A stretch of 12,340 nucleotides of DNA from a candidate division SR1 bacterium. Its GTDB lineage: Bacteria > Patescibacteriota > Gracilibacteria > Absconditabacterales > Absconditicoccaceae. This document shows positions 9,286 through 12,340 of this stretch, piece by piece. The notes under the pieces were generated by a model that worked only from the letters and a program-made list of their open reading frames with translations, ran no database searches and had not been told where the DNA came from. The position numbers and the translations under genes are program-made. How positions within the stretch are numbered: the first letter of the stretch is position 1; every line of letters starts with the position of its first letter. Location of the stretch: NCBI GenBank assembly GCA_007116275.1, contig SKIU01000105.1:1-12340 (forward strand). Reading direction: 5' to 3'.

Positions 9286-9945
9286 ATGAAATTGACTATA
9301 CAACAACGTGAAGTCACTGGTAAAAAGGTGCAAGCCTTGAGAAAAGAAAGTCGTGTACCAGCAATTATATATGGGAAACATCTTGACGCTCCTATTATGA
9401 TAAGCTGTGATAAAAATGATTTTATCAAAGCATACCAAAAGTGATGAAGCTCAACTGCTATCACACTAATAGGAGATTCTATTAAGGAACTTGCACTTGT
9501 GCAGGATATCCAATTAGACCCTGTACATGACTATGTTCTTCATGTTGATTTTCGTGCTGTAAAAGCTGATGAAAAAGTGACTGCTGATGTTCCAGTTATT
9601 TTGACAGGTGTATCTCCGATTGAAAAACTTGGTGAATGAAAAGTACAACTTGTCAAAGATACTATAGAAGTAGAAGCTTTCCCACAAGATCTTCCACATG
9701 ATATTACGTTGGACATATCAGATATCAAAACAACAAATGATATGATATTAGTGAAAGATGTTGTTATTGGCGATAAAGTTACTATTCTTAGTGACCTAGG
9801 ACAAGCACTCGTTACGGTTGTTATTATTCAAGATGAACCAGAAGAAACAGAAGTTGATGATGATCCAGCAGCTACAGCAGCAGCTGAAGAAAAAGCTGAA
9901 TGATCAGATAATAATGCTGATGGCGAAGAAGAAAAAAATGATTAA
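9286..9945 (+). CDS. rplY: Large ribosomal subunit protein bL25 (general stress protein Ctc type) with acidic tail
   Basis: bL25 binds 5S rRNA in the central protuberance. This is the long two-domain (CTC/TL5) form. The 5S-binding domain is at residues 1-92: REVTGKKVQALRKESRVPAIIYG, then LVQDIQLDPVHDYVLHVDF, matching the family's 'DxQxDPVxxxxxHVDF'. The beta-rich C-terminal domain is at about 93-185. A roughly 35-residue acidic Ala/Glu/Asp tail runs to residue 219. Four TGA codons are read as Gly, including a pair at residues 53-54 and one inside the acidic tail. The tail resembles the charged extension of the neighbouring bL19. Stop is TAA, 29 nt before rpmB. Confidence 0.95.
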
Positions 9946-9974
9946 TAATAGATTTTTATTCACTGTATGATATT

Positions 9975-10172
9975 ATGGCTAGAATATGTTATGTTACTGG
10001 AACTTGAACTAAGGCCGGTCACAATAGATCACACTCTATGAGACAAACTAAGAGAAAAAATGGATTTAGACCAAACCTTATTATCAAGAAAGTGAAATTA
10101 GCTGATGGTTCCACTATGAAAGTAAAAGTCAAAGCAAAAATATATAAAAGTGCACGTGGATTTATTGCATAA
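9975..10172 (+). CDS. rpmB: Large ribosomal subunit protein bL28
   Basis: A 65-residue protein of normal size for the family. It starts MARICYVTGTGTKAGHNRSHS, which matches the bL28 'MARxCxVTGxxxxxGxxxSH' start. TKRKNGFRPNL follows and then a basic C-terminal half. The UGA at residue 11 lies in the variable position after VTG-T. Only one of the usual zinc-ligand cysteines (Cys5) is present, so this looks like a zinc-free version. It is the last gene of the ribosomal run; 82 nt separate it from the tRNA. Confidence 0.95.
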
Positions 10173-10234
10173 TATAATTCCAATTATGTTGCAAGTTATA
10201 AACACGGTAGATATAAGAAATTTTGTCTAGTTGT

Positions 10235-10254
10235 ATTATACTTGCAAGTATAAT
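10235..10254. promoter_or_regulatory. Perfect 20-bp palindrome directly before tRNA-Lys
   Basis: ATTATACTTG is followed directly by its reverse complement CAAGTATAAT, and the last base is adjacent to the first base of the tRNA. It contains TATACT (10237-10242) and TATAAT (10249-10254), and TATAAT also reads on the minus strand. A related sequence, ATTATGTTGCAAGTTATAA, lies at 10184-10202. It could be an operator, a promoter element or a leader hairpin. No -35 at normal spacing is clear. Confidence 0.6.
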
Positions 10255-10326
10255 GGGTCGGTAGCTCAGTGGTAGAGCAATGGCCTTTTAAGCCACTGGT
10301 CGAGGGTTCGATCCCCTCCCGACCCA
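10255..10326 (+). tRNA. tRNA-Lys (anticodon UUU)
   Basis: This folds as a 72-nt tRNA. The acceptor GGGTCGG pairs with CCGACCC, followed by discriminator A. The D stem is GCTC/GAGC with loop AGTGGTA. The anticodon loop is CTTTTAA with TTT at 10287-10289. The T arm is GAGGG-TTCGATC-CCCTC. The anticodon stem ATGGC/GCCAC has an A-C mismatch at the 27-43 pair. CCA is not encoded. The last 11 bases (10316-10326) recur exactly at 11547-11557. Confidence 0.97.
10316..10326 (+). repeat. Left copy of the 11-bp tRNA-end direct repeat (attL-like)
   Basis: CTCCCGACCCA forms the 3' end of the tRNA-Lys gene and is repeated exactly at 11547-11557. A direct repeat of a tRNA 3' end is the classic core left by tyrosine-recombinase integration. 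Confidence 0.6.
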
Positions 10327-10381
10327 AAATTATAAAAACCTAATTATACAATAAGAACAAACACATATAGATAAGTGCAAT

Positions 10382-10407
10382 ATCAGGAGTCAGGATCCTG
10401 ATTTTTT
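10382..10407 (+). terminator. Intrinsic terminator after tRNA-Lys
   Basis: ATCAGGA (10382-10388), a 7-nt loop and TCCTGAT (10396-10402) lead into six T residues. The loop holds a second copy of TCAGGA, so the 3' arm could pair with either copy. It lies about 55 nt downstream of the tRNA. Confidence 0.85.
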
Positions 10408-10451
10408 GTTACAAAAAAAATTATTATTAGTAATTTAATGTTGCAATTATC

Positions 10452-10479
10452 TTGTTTTACACCATAAAGAACTTAAAAT
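10452..10479 (+). promoter_or_regulatory. Weak candidate promoter of the AT-rich gene
   Basis: TTGTTT (10452-10457) and TAAAAT (10474-10479) are 16 bp apart, 33 bp before the ATG at 10512. The region is so AT-rich that chance matches are expected. Apart from this, 10408-10511 holds only a short A/T inverted repeat near 10418-10436 and a copy of ATGTTGCAA at 10438-10446. Confidence 0.25.
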
Positions 10480-10511
10480 GATCATATATTTTATAAATAA
10501 TTTCGAGAAAA

Positions 10512-11528
10512 ATGTCATTTGTGTTGTATTTTATACTTACCATATCAATTTGAATAATAGCTTTGGTTATTTATGTTCTATTTGAAAACCATATAATCAA
10601 TTTTATAAAAAAGATAACAAGGCAATCAGAAAAGAGCAATTGCCAAATAAGTTTAGATATAAACATCAAAGCACTTTTAAATGACCCTATATTTGATAAT
10701 CTCTTTAAAAAAGTCAAAGAAGATGGGAAAATCAAGAAAACACAAACAAAAAACGATTGGATAAATAAAATAATTAAAAATTATCAAGAAAAATATAACA
10801 AAAAACTACCAGGAGAAACGGTAATTTTTAATATTAAAGACAACCTTTTATTCAAAAACAACAAAATCCAATACCATAATACTATTTATCATGAAATCGT
10901 TATACCTTATGATGAAAAAAATAAACATTATGAACATGGTAGAACTAACGATACTCTTACTATCAGAGCACTAATGATAAATTGATTTATAAAGTTACAA
11001 GTATGAAAATTCACAAAAAAACATAGTCATGAAGTAAAAACAACAGAGGGAGGCGATTCAAAAAATAATAAAATAAGTTACAAAACCTTCTACACACTGA
11101 CATCATTCCCTTTTATGTATACATCACAAGCGATTCCCAAATCTTATCTGAATTTAAATATCCAAGCAACAGATTCATATTTTAAAGATAAAGATAAGAC
11201 AGATTGGCAGCATACAAATAAAACAAATATAGATTATAAAAGAGAATGGGAATGATTTATGAAGGAGATAAAAGAATACGAATATATAAGTGAAATTGAG
11301 TGTTGACAAGTTGGAATTAATCGGAGGAAAACGCGTCAAATCAAAGATAGATTTTACAAAAAATCTTTAGCCTTATTACAAGACCAATGATTTACAAATG
11401 ATATGTGAAGATATCACAATAAATATTTAAATATAAATATAAATATATTTACAAATTTTGATTGATGGATAGATGCGATATCACTAGATTATCAAGATTT
11501 TTGTAGCTGAAATATATATGAAGACTAA
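10512..11528 (+). CDS. Membrane-anchored protein of unknown function, AT-rich gene
   Basis: With UGA as Gly (nine codons) the frame runs from ATG 10512 to TAA 11526, 338 residues. I do not recognise the family. Residues 3-24 form one hydrophobic segment (FVLYFILTISIGIIALVIYVLF) followed by Lys/Arg, typical of an N-terminal anchor. The remainder is soluble, Lys/Asn/Ile/Tyr-rich, with mixed helices and strands. A central region (about 150-215) contains HGRTNDTLTIRALMING and SYKTFYTLTSFPFMYTSQ. A segment near 304-312 is low complexity (NININI) from an AATATA repeat. Cysteines are few, and no nuclease, protease or ATPase motif is visible. The ATG was chosen because it adds the whole membrane segment. 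Codon use is heavier in AAA, ATA and AAT than in the flanking genes. It lies alone between tRNA-Lys and a copy of the tRNA end, so it may be horizontally acquired. Confidence 0.8.
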
Positions 11529-11546
11529 AACTAATTTAATATATTT

Positions 11547-11557
11547 CTCCCGACCCA
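11547..11557 (+). repeat. Right copy of the 11-bp tRNA-end direct repeat (attR-like)
   Basis: CTCCCGACCCA exactly matches bases 10316-10326. No T-arm or other tRNA part precedes it (the upstream bases are AATATATTT). It is followed by TAA and then the terminator hairpin, as a tRNA 3' end usually would be. Confidence 0.6.
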
Positions 11558-11559
11558 TA

Positions 11560-11591
11560 AAAATCTTCGGTTTCGACTGAAGATTTTTTTT
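11560..11591 (+). terminator. Strong intrinsic terminator with TTCG tetraloop
   Basis: AAAATCTTCGGT (11560-11571), loop TTCG and ACTGAAGATTTT (11576-11587) form a 12-bp stem with one G-T wobble, ending in eight T residues. It would end the AT-rich gene now. Its position right behind a tRNA 3'-end copy suggests that it was the original tRNA terminator. Confidence 0.9.
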
Positions 11592-11592
11592 A

Positions 11593-11621
11593 TTGTCTTT
11601 ATGGTTCTTAATAACTATAGT
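11593..11621 (+). promoter_or_regulatory. Candidate promoter of the SLH-domain gene
   Basis: TTGTCT (11593-11598) and TATAGT (11616-11621) are spaced by 17 bp, 27 bp before the ATG at 11649 and just past the upstream terminator. Confidence 0.45.
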
Positions 11622-11648
11622 GTATATGTCTTTATTTTTTCTTGCTAT

Positions 11649-12340
11649 ATGAAATATAGTATTATCATATTCTTACTTACTCTCTTTGTGGGATGAACAC
11701 AGGCATTTTTTTCTGATGTTATGGATCATCAGTATGTTGAGAGTATACTTTCTATACAAGATCGTAATATCGTCCAAGGGTATCCAGATGGAACATTTAG
11801 ACCTGATCAGGGTATCACGCGTGCTGAGATACTCAAAATCATACTCGAAGCAAAAATACCTGCTGATTGGTGATCTATCGACCACGTATTTGATTGTTTT
11901 CCTGATGCTACTGATCAATGGTATGCTATCTATGTTTGTTATGCACACCAAGAATCTATCGTAAAAGGATATCCAGATGGTACCTTTAAACCTGGACAAG
12001 AAGTAACTGTGGCTGAATGATTGAAGATGGCGTTGGAAACATTTTCTCTACCTGTACAAGAGCAAGAATGACGCTATCGATATGGTGCATACATGGATTT
12101 TGTGCATACTAATAATATATTTTCTCGTTATGCTATGGACCCTGACCGCTCTATCACTCGTGGAGAAGTTGCACATCTTGTTCATACGCTTATTGAGATG
12201 GAAGAATGATCTGTGGCAACTAATCAGCAGCGTCAGAATTTTTCTGCATGATGTCTGATGCCACAAGAGCCAAGTAATATCCCTTATACGTCTATGGTAG
12301 ATGGTGTACAGCGTGAATACATCACAACTATTGGTCGTCA
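11649..12340 (+). CDS. Exported S-layer-homology domain protein, 3' end outside window
   Basis: The visible part is 230 residues plus two bases, with six UGA codons read as Gly. Residues 1-19 are a signal peptide (MKYSIIIFLLTLFVGGTQA). Three SLH-type domains follow. The first (about 20-66) contains IVQGYPDGTFRPDQGITRAE. The second (about 80-132) contains IVKGYPDGTFKPGQEVTVAE. The third (about 143-187), more divergent, contains MDPDRSITRGEVAHLV. SLH domains bind secondary cell-wall polymers or the S-layer in Gram-positive-type envelopes, so this protein is probably held at the cell surface. After a linker, residues near 205-230 (AGCLMPQEP then MVDGVQREYITTIGR) resemble the start of esterase/PHB-depolymerase-like alpha/beta hydrolase domains. 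No catalytic residue is in view, so this second assignment is tentative. Confidence 0.9.

Larger units (their letters stand above)
10316..11557 (+). mobile_element. Possible small element integrated at the tRNA-Lys 3' end
   Basis: About 1.23 kb lies between two exact copies of CTCCCGACCCA. It is clearly more AT-rich than the neighbouring genes: some 60-bp stretches are below 20% GC, against roughly 35-40% in rpsG. It contains its own terminator after the intact tRNA and one gene of unknown function. The distal copy is followed three bases later by a strong hairpin terminator, as expected if that terminator originally served the tRNA before insertion. There is no integrase, so this would be a satellite, a decayed element or a passenger left by a deletion. 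The alternative is a duplicated tRNA-Lys reduced to its 3' end. The gene inside uses UGA as Gly, so any donor shared or adapted to the code. Confidence 0.45.

Noticed and set aside
9011..9289. A 92-codon + strand frame inside the rplS tail
   Set aside because: It is the shifted frame of the bL19 tail, giving mostly Lys and Gln. The bL19 frame is continuous with the conserved core.
10249..10254. TATAAT as the tRNA-Lys -10 box
   Set aside because: It touches the first tRNA base, so initiation would fall inside the tRNA. It is better explained as one arm of the palindrome.
11429..11447. AATATA microsatellite as a phase-variation switch
   Set aside because: The unit is 6 bp, so copy-number change would not shift the frame. 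It lies late in an AT-rich gene and probably reflects composition only.
11686..11999. Overlapping frames on both strands opposite the SLH gene
   Set aside because: The SLH frame shows a signal peptide and repeated GYPDGTF motifs; the competing frames show nothing recognisable.
1..12340. CRISPR array, IS transposase or rRNA gene
   Set aside because: No regularly spaced repeats, transposase motifs or rRNA-like stretches were seen on either strand.

Overview
The window comes from a low-GC bacterium that reads UGA as glycine (translation table 25). This code is known from the CPR/Patescibacteria lineages Gracilibacteria (BD1-5/GN02) and Absconditabacteria (SR1). In-frame TGA falls exactly on invariant glycines of ribosomal proteins S12 and S7. 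Every gene seen to end here stops at TAA or TAG, and none at TGA. Read with the standard code, nearly every gene breaks into pieces. I cannot separate the two phyla from this sequence. All credible genes are on the + strand.

Layout. (1) 3-1610: the 3' part of a large protein I do not recognise, with a Pro/Gly/Asp-rich tail. (2) 1638-6728: a 1696-residue exported surface protein only 27 nt downstream. It has a signal peptide, two CGDG-type cysteine-rich modules, Ig/PKD-like domains and five DUF11-type repeats. An intrinsic terminator (6781-6810) closes this unit. (3) 6974-10172: a ribosomal-protein cluster: uS12, uS7, two small basic proteins of unknown function, bL19, bL25 and bL28. fusA and tuf, the usual partners of rpsL-rpsG, are absent. 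bL19 and bL25 both carry long charged, low-complexity C-terminal tails. The bL19 tail contains a GC-rich palindromic insertion that is translated in frame. (4) 10255-10326: tRNA-Lys(UUU), directly preceded by a perfect 20-bp palindrome. (5) 10327-11557: a very AT-rich segment with one gene for a membrane-anchored protein of unknown function. It ends in an exact 11-bp copy of the tRNA 3' end, followed at once by a strong terminator. This is the pattern expected of a small element integrated at a tRNA 3' end, or of a tRNA duplication remnant. (6) 11649-12340: the 5' part of an exported protein with three S-layer-homology (SLH) domains and the possible beginning of an esterase-like domain.

The window therefore has two cell-envelope loci (the giant DUF11 protein and the SLH protein) on either side of a translation block, with a probable accessory insertion at the tRNA. 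The most notable signals are the tRNA-flanked AT-rich segment, the palindrome inside rplS, the two unrecognised small proteins in the ribosomal cluster, and the paired TTGCAA-centred motifs around the tRNA.
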